NCBI GenBank assembly: GCA_019055375.1
Contig: JAHQIW010006473.1
Location: forward strand, 62,001-126,000
Length of the DNA stretch: 64,000 nucleotides
Direction: 5' to 3'
DNA from: Parelaphostrongylus tenuis
Taxonomy: Eukaryota; Nematoda; Chromadorea; Rhabditida; Metastrongylidae
Of this stretch, positions 46,101 to 49,380 are shown one piece after another. A program made the position numbers and the translations under genes. The stretch's first letter is position 1, and every line of letters starts with the position of its first letter. The notes under the pieces were generated by a model. It made no database searches. It saw only the letters and a program-made list of their open reading frames with translations, and had not been told where the DNA came from.

Positions 46101-46683
46101 TACCCGCTCAGCTTGCTTTGGAAAGACAATCCCTTCTCTTGTCCGCAATATGTCATTTCATGCGTGGTGTCTTTGGTAATACAGGTTCGTAGTTTTTACC
46201 TTATTTTAGACTCATCTCTAACAATTGTTCCTTACTTTGCTACTCTAACCATATGATGCTGACGCGTGTTTTGTCATTGGTCCGTTATCATAAACGTATT
46301 TAGTCTCGAAAATAATGATTCATAAGCAGGCACTTGTAAGATTTGTATAGGTAAACAAACAAAAGCTCAATGAAAATGAGACATTGGAGTAACGATAAGC
46401 TTTAAAAAATCCCATTAACGGCTTCTAGCAATATTATGTGTCTCGAACTCGTACAATATCACCGAGATATTGACTCTTCAGGTATTTTTTTTCCTATGCG
46501 TCTGGTGTACAACTTCACAACATGCTACCTTTGTTCTCCTTCATTACCCTTTTCTTATGGACAATCTTCATTCTGGTAATGAACGAACTAATCAAACGCA
46601 ACTCCATTCGTTCATTTATACGCGAGCAGCGCCGCACTAAGCTTGGATTCGACACGAAGCTGGGAATGAATTCACCCTACTGA
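500..46683 (+). CDS. TMEM94: TMEM94-like P-type ATPase-related membrane protein, multi-exon gene (5' end outside window)
   Basis: This large plus-strand gene is assembled from 24 proposed exons with GT-AG (one GC-AG) borders. The predicted peptides follow vertebrate TMEM94 in order: an actuator-like segment ([12 protein letters not shown]), membrane segments, the degenerate phosphorylation site DKKGLLA (vertebrates have DKQGILS in place of canonical DKTGT), the FDDPNW block, [67 protein letters not shown], then C-terminal membrane helices and [13 protein letters not shown]. TMEM94 is an ER membrane protein reported to act in magnesium uptake. Alignment is from memory; no search was run. The first N-terminal exons lie upstream. 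Two internal segments were not found, one in 3182-12163 and one in 12261-16263. Introns are inflated by transposable elements. Confidence 0.9.
557..1422. other. Intron, nothing recognised
   Basis: This AT-rich intron contains no ORF, repeat or hairpin that I can name. Confidence 0.5.
1423..1572 (+). CDS. TMEM94-like exon b (actuator domain start)
   Basis: A 150-nt exon lies between ctttag and CAG/GTTTAC and is open in phase 0 throughout. It carries [12 protein letters not shown], then [10 protein letters not shown], then [14 protein letters not shown]. These align with vertebrate TMEM94 RDGHLVNLP and [14 protein letters not shown], the start of the degenerate P-type ATPase actuator domain. 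Confidence 0.9.
1573..3061. other. Intron, nothing recognised
   Basis: The short ORF at 2475-2750 has no recognisable motif or splice context. I see no transposon signature in the rest of this stretch. Confidence 0.45.
3062..3181 (+). CDS. TMEM94-like exon c
   Basis: This 120-nt, 40-codon exon in phase 0 follows gtttcag and precedes GTAAGATG. It begins [18 protein letters not shown]. In TMEM94 the same position holds the short cysteine- or serine-containing loop and GD dipeptide after the LRPGQ motif. Acceptor and donor are both strong. Confidence 0.85.
3890..7010 (-). mobile_element. RTE-type non-LTR retrotransposon, near full length, multiply broken
   Basis: On the minus strand the order is a basic N-terminal region (6902-6680), an APE-like endonuclease ([23 protein letters not shown], FVAYAPTSS; about 6690-6070), a reverse transcriptase region (about 5600-4600) with LRFADDIVL near 4705-4740, and a C-terminal domain ([40 protein letters not shown] type; 4470-3960). 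The reading frame is broken repeatedly by stops and frameshifts. It sits in a TMEM94-like intron in antisense orientation. The clade is assigned from the C-terminal signature, which I know from hookworm RTE elements. Confidence 0.85.
7205..7880 (-). mobile_element. Penelope-like element, C-terminal GIY-YIG fragment
   Basis: The minus strand carries [29 protein letters not shown] then [11 protein letters not shown] (GIY-YIG nuclease motif), [20 protein letters not shown] and INRKDNCLL. The order matches the PLE copy at 62580-63120. Frameshifts separate the blocks, and only the end of the element remains. Confidence 0.8.
8190..8335 (+). mobile_element. Possible non-LTR reverse transcriptase remnant
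   Basis: The plus strand reads [15 protein letters not shown] followed by a stop, resembling the segment before the FADD catalytic motif of a non-LTR reverse transcriptase. The remnant is short and isolated. Confidence 0.3.
8400..9760 (-). mobile_element. Older RTE-family relic (endonuclease and RT remnants)
   Basis: The minus strand reads an endonuclease remnant at 9720-9350 ([19 protein letters not shown]-like, [20 protein letters not shown]) and further downstream RFA followed by DIVIFGES near 8870-8830, a decayed FADD motif. It differs from the RTE copies above and resembles the second nematode RTE lineage. It is full of stops. Confidence 0.6.
10640..10825 (+). mobile_element. Solo hammerhead-bearing arm, degenerate
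   Basis: A core-like CTGATGA at 10734-10740, a GGC/GCC stem II and ACACGTGT are followed by GTGCCATATCGGACCTCATG, the 3' flank shared with the foldback elements. The catalytic GAAA reads TAAA. No inverted partner is visible. Confidence 0.5.
11750..12070 (-). mobile_element. 3' relic of the older RTE-like family
   Basis: The block at 11875-11935 (GTGATCTGTTTCGAAC, then TCCACGAG) resembles 8420-8465 (GATTATCTGTTTTGAAC, then TCCACGAG), the downstream end of the relic at 8400-9760. No reading frame remains. It lies just upstream of TMEM94-like exon d. Confidence 0.35.
12164..12260 (+). CDS. TMEM94-like exon d (membrane segment)
   Basis: A 97-nt exon between ctatttcag and GATA/GTAAGG encodes [15 protein letters not shown] and a hydrophobic run ending CLMRFFFD. 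It matches the TMEM94 helix that begins LHYAVPVVLAG and ends LRFIF. It ends in phase 1, and the exon preceding the DKKG exon must also accept phase 1. At least one exon on each side was not located. Confidence 0.8.
12790..12826. repeat. AT dinucleotide microsatellite
   Basis: An uninterrupted AT tract of about 37 bp. Confidence 0.95.
14885..15535 (-). mobile_element. RTE retrotransposon, 5'-truncated 3' end
   Basis: Only the C-terminal portion of the RTE protein is present, with an open stretch of about 195 codons. It includes [40 protein letters not shown] and [20 protein letters not shown], ending in [10 protein letters not shown]. 5' truncation is usual for target-primed insertion. It is much better preserved than the copy at 3890-7010, which suggests a younger insertion. 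Confidence 0.9.
15644..15960 (+). mobile_element. Mariner-type transposase N-terminal remnant
   Basis: The plus strand begins [20 protein letters not shown], the helix-turn-helix start typical of mariner/SETMAR-like transposases, followed by a frameshifted stretch with [19 protein letters not shown]. The DD(34)D catalytic region is absent. It directly follows an RTE 3' fragment. Confidence 0.7.
16138..16200. repeat. AT-rich microsatellite
   Basis: A TA dinucleotide tract (about 16138-16171) is followed by ATATGTAC/CACATATG-type repeats. It lies immediately upstream of TMEM94-like exon e. Confidence 0.9.
16264..16395 (+). CDS. TMEM94-like exon e (degenerate phosphorylation motif)
   Basis: A 132-nt exon (phase 1 to phase 1) after tattttag ends before GTGAGTG. 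It encodes [20 protein letters not shown] followed by [18 protein letters not shown] sits where canonical P-type ATPases have DKTGT; the aspartate and lysine are kept but both threonines are lost, as in vertebrate TMEM94 (DKQGILS). Confidence 0.9.
16529..16625 (+). CDS. TMEM94-like exon f
   Basis: This 97-nt exon follows gattcag and precedes GTGAGAA. It reads [18 protein letters not shown] then [11 protein letters not shown] plus TG, phase 1 to phase 2. It matches the TMEM94 block LEMLSLSQD and IQFDDSNW. The split W codon is completed by the first base of the next exon at 22001. Confidence 0.9.
16626..17820. other. Intron, nothing recognised before the foldback
   Basis: AT-rich intron sequence with no repeat, hairpin or coding signal that I recognise. 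Confidence 0.45.
17880..17922 (-). ncRNA. Hammerhead ribozyme (type I), left arm
   Basis: On the minus strand: stem I GCCCGG/TCGGGC (one G-U pair), core CTGATGA, stem II GTCT with GGAC and a TGTAA-type loop, GAA, then self-complementary ACACGTGT as stem III, and C at the cleavage site. All conserved core bases are present. Confidence 0.9.
18234..18276 (+). ncRNA. Hammerhead ribozyme (type I), right arm
   Basis: This is the mirror copy of the ribozyme in the left arm. Core CTGATGA, stem II, GAA and stem III ACACGTGT are intact. The first stem I pair is C opposite T, a mismatch that is G-U in the other arm. Confidence 0.85.
19421..19508. repeat. 31-bp tandem repeat, three units
   Basis: TCTTCACGAGTGGCCACG-type units begin at 19421, 19452 and 19483, a period of 31 bp, with the third unit diverged. 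Confidence 0.9.
19835..19877 (-). ncRNA. Degenerate hammerhead ribozyme
   Basis: On the minus strand: GTGCAA, core CTGACGA, GAA, ACACGCGT, then TTTCAC. Stem I has one mismatch and stem II is poorly paired, so activity is doubtful. Confidence 0.6.
20243..20287 (+). ncRNA. Degenerate hammerhead ribozyme
   Basis: Core CTGACGA, well-paired stem II GGC/GCC, and GAAG in place of GAAA. The changed A15.1 position and stem I mismatches suggest decay. Confidence 0.6.
20330..22000. other. Intron, nothing firmly recognised
   Basis: The block at 20500-20560 (GGAAGGTTAAATTGACTTGCG) may be a faint PLE 3'-UTR remnant. The ORF at 21174-21509 (111 codons) has no recognisable motif. Confidence 0.35.
22001..22171 (+). 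CDS. TMEM94-like exon g
   Basis: A 171-nt exon after atcattcag (phase 2 in and out) encodes [20 protein letters not shown] and [10 protein letters not shown], then [12 protein letters not shown] and FPQLVG. It aligns with TMEM94 LHLTSLKPLGLNVLLNLCD and FSDHLCNIAL. The preceding 5.4-kb intron contains two foldback hammerhead elements. Confidence 0.9.
22490..22573 (+). CDS. TMEM94-like exon h (GC donor)
   Basis: An 84-nt exon after gtcttcag reads [20 protein letters not shown] and then QRRPGDAP, matching TMEM94 LIGFTPGAKELFKQ and YRLPS. The only donor compatible with the next exon's phase and homology is a GC site (CATT/GCAAGG). A downstream in-frame TGA excludes reading through. Confidence 0.75.
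22637..22748 (+). CDS. TMEM94-like exon i
   Basis: A 112-nt exon after aaatttag starts in phase 2 and ends GAG/GTAAAC in phase 0. It encodes [18 protein letters not shown] then [11 protein letters not shown], matching TMEM94 VTKRRPPLSHMISLFIKD and LSHGTADVVLE. Confidence 0.88.
23145..23242 (+). CDS. TMEM94-like exon j
   Basis: A 98-nt exon after ccgtttag encodes [20 protein letters not shown] and [10 protein letters not shown], phase 0 to phase 2. It closely matches TMEM94 ACTDFWDGADIYPLSGSDRK and DFYQRACLSG. The donor GG/GTTGTG is weak but is fixed by the next exon. Confidence 0.9.
24283..24413 (+). CDS. TMEM94-like exon k
   Basis: A 131-nt exon after tgtttcag reads [20 protein letters not shown] then [18 protein letters not shown], phase 2 to phase 1. 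It matches TMEM94 GYCSAFAYKPMNCALSSQLNG. Confidence 0.9.
24527..24642 (+). CDS. TMEM94-like exon l
   Basis: A 116-nt exon after tttgcag encodes [20 protein letters not shown] then [13 protein letters not shown], phase 1 to phase 0. [13 protein letters not shown] matches TMEM94 GQIFMGMVSSQYQ, in the nucleotide/phosphorylation-domain hinge region. Confidence 0.9.
25340..25451 (+). CDS. TMEM94-like exon m
   Basis: A 112-nt exon after cattacag encodes [20 protein letters not shown], then [16 protein letters not shown], phase 0 to phase 1. It is almost residue-for-residue like TMEM94 IRFVYFSLEDELKSKVFAEK. Confidence 0.92.
25815..25907 (+). CDS. TMEM94-like exon n
   Basis: A 93-nt exon after atattcag reads [18 protein letters not shown] then [12 protein letters not shown], phase 1 in and out, with donor AAAT/GTAAGAA. 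It matches TMEM94 GLETGWNCHISL. Confidence 0.92.
25908..27060. other. Intron, no gene recognised
   Basis: The ORFs at 26010-26249 and 26333-26521 have no motif or splice context that I recognise. The segment 26330-26830 has unusual A/C-rich composition and could be an unnamed repeat. Confidence 0.35.
27062..27295. mobile_element. Two inverted tRNA-derived SINE-A arms
   Basis: A minus copy (27062-27145, GGGAGTCGAACCCGCG is the T-arm complement) and a plus copy (27190-27295, TGGTGTAGTGGCAGCACGCG) face away from each other around GGTTGGTGGCTGAGAGCTAA. The same unit occurs at 59461-59690 and 61505-61735. It lies just upstream of candidate exon o. Confidence 0.8.
27420..27480 (+). CDS. TMEM94-like exon o (linker, candidate)
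   Basis: A 61-nt candidate exon after ctcctttcag encodes [20 protein letters not shown]. It is proposed because it accepts phase 1 and ends in phase 2 at AAG/GTTGTT, which fits the flanking exons. The corresponding vertebrate segment is a variable serine-rich loop, so homology cannot confirm it. Just upstream lies a pair of inverted SINE arms. Confidence 0.55.
27540..27624 (+). CDS. TMEM94-like exon p (Ser-rich linker, candidate)
   Basis: An 85-nt candidate exon after atggttcag reads [20 protein letters not shown] then KRLSQITK, with a strong donor AAA/GTAAGT. It accepts phase 2 and ends in phase 0, matching exon o and the next exon. The intron between it and exon o would be only 59 nt. Confidence 0.6.
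27978..28095. mobile_element. Short hairpin MITE
   Basis: GGCTATTTTCTTG (28012 on) pairs with CAAGAAAATAGC (ending about 28067), and the neighbouring CACACA/TGTGTG extends the stem around TCGTCTCG. Outer blocks GTAATACCGCA and TGCGATATTAATAC extend the inverted repeat with mismatches. Confidence 0.7.
28455..28690 (+). mobile_element. tRNA-derived SINE-C (Ser/Leu-like head)
   Basis: GACGCCGTGGCCGAGTGGTT resembles the 5' half of a class II tRNA with an A-box. It is followed by GTGCCGATCTCCATCC instead of a proper B-box arm, then a tail with GAATTGAATGCC and TACTGGAATCCGCACAGTG that also occurs near 10.26 kb. It is a SINE rather than a functional tRNA. Confidence 0.6.
28840..29790. repeat. AT-rich R1-type repeats, both orientations
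   Basis: Blocks such as ACCATTCGATAGCTTGAA (29307) and its complement CAAGCTATCGAATGACTAC (29704), with GTAACAGC/GCTGTAACA-like text, recur every 100-350 bp. They link this region to R1 copies elsewhere. No coding potential is seen. Confidence 0.55.
30240..31850 (+). mobile_element. RTE retrotransposon, reverse transcriptase plus C-terminus
   Basis: The element runs in the sense direction within a TMEM94-like intron. Visible blocks are TPGPDRI and [13 protein letters not shown] (30330-30420), [15 protein letters not shown] and [11 protein letters not shown] (30600-30740), [11 protein letters not shown] (30990-31020), [11 protein letters not shown] (31090) and the RTE tail ([19 protein letters not shown]; 31340-31830). 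The endonuclease part is missing. Stops and frameshifts interrupt the frame. Confidence 0.88.
32661..32810 (+). CDS. TMEM94-like exon q
   Basis: A 150-nt, 50-codon exon after ctatgtag encodes [20 protein letters not shown] then [20 protein letters not shown] and LEIMQ. It matches TMEM94 IHQVRPHLQNIDNVPLLVPL and FTDCTPET, the region taking the place of the TGDN hinge motif of P-type ATPases. Confidence 0.95.
32966..33034 (+). CDS. TMEM94-like exon r
   Basis: A 69-nt exon after tttttcag reads [20 protein letters not shown] then FLR, phase 0, with donor CGG/GTTAGA. It matches TMEM94 EYGEVTCCLGSSANLRN followed by LFLQ. Confidence 0.93.
33650..34085. repeat. AT-rich R1-type repeat
   Basis: GGTCGTTCGATAGCTTGAA at about 33700 and GCAAAGCTATTTCATTAGAC near 34020 match phrases of the R1 family (TAGACTATTAGTAATCATTC, CGATAG). 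It is diverged. Confidence 0.5.
34145..34385 (+). mobile_element. tRNA-derived SINE-B
   Basis: It begins GCGCATGTGACGCAGTGG with an A-box-like head, followed by CACGAAGTCATTGATTTGAT in the B-box position, then CATAGCTCACC, GATCGGTAAG and CGAGTCATTGTAAAGGCCAG. The same series occurs at 52334-52640 and, inverted, at 34860-35205 and 45130-45435. Confidence 0.75.
34860..35205 (-). mobile_element. tRNA-derived SINE-B
   Basis: On the minus strand: GTGGCGCAGTGCTTGTAGGT, CACGAGGCCCATGGCTCGAT (B-box), GGATCGGTAGATTGG, AAAGGCCAG, then CTTCAGGGATTGATCAACAC and a TTTATCCTTTTATCC tail. It is the most complete copy in the window together with the one at 52.3 kb. Confidence 0.8.
36191..36328 (+). CDS. TMEM94-like exon s
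   Basis: A 138-nt exon after gatttcag encodes [20 protein letters not shown], then [20 protein letters not shown], phase 0. It begins like TMEM94 SDISIALDPL and carries on into the region before the C-terminal membrane helices. Confidence 0.88.
37300..37455 (+). CDS. TMEM94-like exon t (membrane helix)
   Basis: A 156-nt exon after cgtttcag reads [20 protein letters not shown], then a hydrophobic helix ending [13 protein letters not shown], phase 0. It fits TMEM94 IIRLIEQARHATYGIRKC followed by the next membrane helix. Confidence 0.88.
37581..37679 (+). CDS. TMEM94-like exon u (membrane helix)
   Basis: A 99-nt exon after tgttccag reads [20 protein letters not shown] then [10 protein letters not shown], phase 0, donor AAG/GTAATT. 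It corresponds to the TMEM94 helix followed by PPHSSIMSMATGK. Confidence 0.88.
37745..38620 (+). repeat. AT-rich repeat R1, copy 2
   Basis: It starts with two diverged 130-bp sub-units (AAATCTCTGGCTGGAGCC and AAACTCTGGCTAGTGCGG), then TAGACTATTAGTAATCATTC, CGATCGATACCCTGACGCC, CAGCGAATTATGAGCG and AAGAGTTCTTGTCCAGCGA. It ends about 100 bp before TMEM94-like exon v. Confidence 0.75.
38723..38827 (+). CDS. TMEM94-like exon v (membrane helix)
   Basis: A 105-nt exon after caatttcag reads [20 protein letters not shown] then [15 protein letters not shown], phase 0. It matches TMEM94 NLQSIPKKTQHYFLLCFLLK. The donor could be ATG/GTAGTT (38827) or, 11 codons later, GAA/GTTTAC (38860); both keep phase 0. 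Confidence 0.85.
38885..39010. mobile_element. Hairpin MITE with about 50-bp arms
   Basis: GTGATGTTCTATCATCTCGG (38885 on) is the near-perfect inverted complement of the text ending AGAACATCAC at 39010. The arms include GACATCGGTGTACAT and ATGTACACCGATGTC, separated by about 20 bp of AT-rich sequence. It lies in the short intron between exons v and w. Confidence 0.9.
39108..39224 (+). CDS. TMEM94-like exon w
   Basis: A 117-nt, 39-codon exon after atcttgcag ends CAT/GTAAGG. It reads [11 protein letters not shown] through [13 protein letters not shown]. It has weak sequence similarity but the correct phase on both sides and the spacing expected for the loop before the next TMEM94 helix. Another frame is also open here, which lowers confidence. 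Confidence 0.65.
39375..41190 (-). mobile_element. RTE retrotransposon with internal deletion of the reverse transcriptase
   Basis: The C-terminal block (40150-39380) is followed directly by the endonuclease-side block (41190-40165). Compared with the copy at 3890-7010, about 1.1 kb matching 4690-5755 there is missing, which removes the reverse transcriptase core. Readable pieces include [30 protein letters not shown] and [20 protein letters not shown]. The copy cannot be autonomous. Confidence 0.88.
41450..42145 (+). repeat. AT-rich repeat R1, copy 3
   Basis: Ordered blocks match copy 2: CTCTGGCTAGTGCGCCACG, TAGACTATTAGTAATCATTC, GATTGATCGATGGCGCC, ACGTATGACTTTGACAC, CTTCCAGCGAATTAAT, and AAGTTCTTGTCCAGCGA. 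Confidence 0.75.
42540..42830. other. GC-richer island of unknown origin
   Basis: This stretch is richer in GC than the flanking intron. A 94-codon minus-strand ORF (42524-42808) spans it, with Gly/Glu/Lys-rich composition and no recognised motif. No splice or promoter context supports it as a gene. Confidence 0.3.
43430..45125. repeat. AT-rich intron with diverged R1-like repeats
   Basis: GGTATCGAATGACTGCAAAA (44933), TCTCGAACTATCAAATGG (44381) and CTTTTTACTAGCCAG-like text recall the complement of R1 phrases. The ORFs in 43535-44167 are AT-biased and show no motif. Confidence 0.35.
45130..45435 (-). mobile_element. tRNA-derived SINE-B, diverged
   Basis: On the minus strand: ATCACAGTGGTTAGCCATGC (A-box head), GTCGTTGATTTGACCCCACG (B-box), CTGGCTCACAACGCCCTCC and TTTGGAGTTATCAAATTGGT. 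The order agrees with the SINE-B copy at 34860-35205. The 65-codon ORF across it is not taken as a gene. Confidence 0.6.
45735..45885. mobile_element. Small foldback with one hammerhead and one half hammerhead
   Basis: CGAGGTTGTTACGTCAGAGT (45739 on) is the inverted match of the text ending CGTAATAACCTCGG (45878). The left arm keeps ACACGTGTTTC, the complement of a GAAACACGTGT hammerhead end; the right arm has a full ribozyme at 45813-45859. Confidence 0.7.
45813..45859 (+). ncRNA. Hammerhead ribozyme, divergent stem II
   Basis: Stem I GGGCCA/TGGCTC (six pairs, one G-T), core CTGACGA, stem II GGACG/CGTCC with an AGA loop plus a 3-nt bulge, GAA, stem III AC/GT and A at the cleavage position. 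The bulge in stem II is unusual. Confidence 0.65.
46062..46184 (+). CDS. TMEM94-like exon x (membrane helix)
   Basis: A 123-nt exon after caaattcag reads [28 protein letters not shown], then a second helix ending SLVIQ, phase 0. It fits TMEM94 QKLTAALIVLHTVFISITHV followed by the next helix ending VVQ. Confidence 0.85.
46482..46683 (+). CDS. TMEM94-like terminal exon
   Basis: The last exon ends with a membrane helix ([20 protein letters not shown]) and the tail [11 protein letters not shown] before TGA. The tail matches the strictly conserved vertebrate end [11 protein letters not shown]. The acceptor at 46480-46481 would need phase 2, whereas the preceding exon ends in phase 0. A stretch at 46430-46481 in another frame ([13 protein letters not shown]) resembles the missing LQLWTHRDSH segment, so an extra exon or a one-base error in the T run at 46485-46492 is possible. 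Confidence 0.88.
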
Positions 46684-47940
46684 GTAGGGACCAATTCTCT
46701 CCTATGACTAGATTACACTTGAACTTCGAACTTTTTAAAATAGCAACATAAGTCACGGGAAGATTTGTATTGATCATCATTCGTATGTGAACTAATCTAC
46801 TCAACGTGTATGTAATTAGCACCATCATTCATTTAGGCATTTAATTTGATGCAATGATGGCTTTATTAAGTTCTTCAGCCTTGAACAGACATAGTGGCAT
46901 GTGGTGCAATCTCCTAAATGTATTTATATGAATACCCTGTATATTTGTATTTGTAGTCATATGACTCGTTCTCACATATTATGTGGGCAGCGGCAGTTTT
47001 TTCATATTGTTCATTGTCATCCACGATGATCTGATTTGTCTGTGAGCTTAGCAACCACTTGGTCGTTAAATTTCGCCCTAGTGGATTCTCGCTGAAATCG
47101 TGGGATCGCTGTGCTAAAGCGTTCTCGGTCCTCGACACAACCTATCACTAACCTCCACCTTACTCACATTTGAGCAAATGACTCATTTCTCGCTGAGCAG
47201 CCTTTAAATTTCTGGAAATCACATATGCCGCTATTTGAAGATTTGGACTCAAGGACGTTTACAAAAGAGGAGAATATTCTTTTGACGATATAAGATGTCA
47301 TAAAGGGGCATCAGCATGTGACTATGCTTATCCAGATAAATACGGCTCGCAAACCAGACAGTCTCTAGATGAACGGTTTCCAGATGAGGACACTGGGAAA
47401 ACTGCTCGGTCCTAAACATGTGGAAATAAGTCAGTCAGGAAAAGAACGTGAACTAGATCTGATATCACTCAGACAATTTGACATCTGACACTATTCTAAT
47501 TTTGGTCAGCTATTCCATGGTTTCCCATATGATGGTTTCTTCCTTAGTTGATGAAGAGGTTGTGGAACTAGATCGTCTAATGACAATAATCATGAGAACA
47601 AAGCCTATCTTTTGATATATTTTTAATGATTCTACATGCGGCTAGACAGACATACTGAGTATTGTGATAACTTCATTACTAGGTGACTTTTATTTTTTTG
47701 TGACAAAGGTGATCACTATAACAGATATTGCGTAATGTAGGCAAAAACGTGTAAAGTTTAGAATGTAACAGACGGTAACTTGGTTTTTAATGATGAAGTC
47801 TAGCTCACTACGAGTAGTGAGAGTGCAGTAATACTTTAGCATAACTGATATCCGATAGTGCACTCCCTTGTCAGCGGTTCCATACACAATTATCAGGAAT
47901 TAGCCAAGAGATGGCGCTGTGTTCTTCCAGTTCACTAATT
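46684..47940. other. Intergenic, nothing recognised
   Basis: This is the stretch between the TMEM94-like stop codon and the duplicated segment. I see no exon, repeat or clear polyadenylation signal that I would defend. Confidence 0.4.
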
Positions 47941-48894
47941 CAAACAGTTTAGAGTGTTTCTTGAGAAAATTATTATCAAGCGATGTTTGATAGTGAATCA
48001 AAGTCAACAAGCACGGTAAGTTTTTACGAGTCGTAAATACCAAGATGATCGATTATCGATGCTATAAATGTTTCGGGACTTTATCCACTCCTTTTGTTGC
48101 CTTTCAACCGTGCTTTATAAAGGTGAGACTGGTAGCGTATTTAGCTACGGCCTGACGATACGTCGTAATTTTTTCTGGCTTATTTTGCAAGGCCAAACAT
48201 CAAATTTTATCTGAATCCTAGCAATTCTTTTTTTTTTCTTTGATTTGCTTCTTCGCATCCATCACGACTGTCTTTGTACTTGCGTATAGGCTGCACTGCC
48301 GAATAAGTATCTTGCTCTTTAATGAATGTCGCCGAACGCCAAGTAGATTCTTAGTGAAATTTTGAGATAGTGATGCTGTGGCATTCGCAGAGCTTCACCA
48401 TTCTTTTGCAGGAGGCTTTCTGAAGAGTCCTCTCATCAATTTCACTACCTCAGAGATACGGGAAGTCTGATCAGCCCGGATCCGAGTCGAACTGCGATCG
48501 TACATGTGTTGAACGTCTCTTTATGTTTCCTCATCAAAGTTATAAACTCTAGTCAATCGTGGCAATCGCGAGACTTTTCGTGCAGACGCGTTTCCACGTC
48601 TTCAAAGTTAGTAGTGCTCGGCTCATGTGAATTTAAAACTTGCTCCCACCTTGAGAGTGAGACTCTTCAAAGACATCAACGGCCAATCGATTAACCGATT
48701 GAGAGATGTAACACGTTCAATTCCACTGAATGTTTCGAGGTCACATCTTAAAAATGGACTTGTGCATATCTTGAAATTTTGCAATATTATACTATTCGTT
48801 TCGAGTGTTTTTTCAGGACCATGCATGAATTTCGATATGCGTGGTAATTATTTCGAAAAAATCGAGTATACAACACTGCTCATTTGGTGATTTT

Positions 48895-49085
48895 TATTAC
48901 TTATCGGCGCATGTAGAACGTTTGTCGACCATTCTACTATGTGAGAGGGATCTCCCCTAAGAGAGATTGGCTCAGACAAAAGGCACTGTGCAACTGACGA
49001 AGCTGCAGGGCCAAAGCACAAGGCCGAAGCACGTGTGCTGGATTGTATAAGTGCCCATAACAGACCACATGCATAGCTCAAAAAT
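48895..49085 (+). mobile_element. Solo hammerhead-bearing arm
   Basis: It shares GTTTGTCGACCATTCTACTA, the hammerhead core and CATAACAGACCACATGCATA with the foldback arms but has no inverted partner nearby. It occupies the same position in the left duplicated segment as the foldback at 56.6 kb does in the right one. Confidence 0.65.
48986..49047 (+). ncRNA. Hammerhead ribozyme with internal duplication
   Basis: Core CTGACGA is followed by GCTGCAGGGCCAAAGCAC and then AAGGCCGAAGCAC: the stem II/GAA end appears twice in tandem. The duplication and GAAG suggest an inactive copy. Confidence 0.55.
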
Positions 49086-49380
49086 AATTATCAGGCATTT
49101 CGCAATTTCATGTTGGAACTTTCAGTGACTTTTTCGGATAAAATGCACATTTCATCCAGAATTATTACTGATTGGTGAATAGTATCTGATAATCTTTGTT
49201 ATGAACGATTTTTCACTTGATAAAGCATCATTCTGACATGGACAAAAGCTATCAGAAAGTTGAACAATAGTTCTTTTCGAGTCTCATGTAAACGCATAAT
49301 TATCGAAGCAAAACCTATTGATACGCGATGGCGTGAAAATCCGCCATGAGCACGAAGGTATCTAATCGAACGGCGTGATT

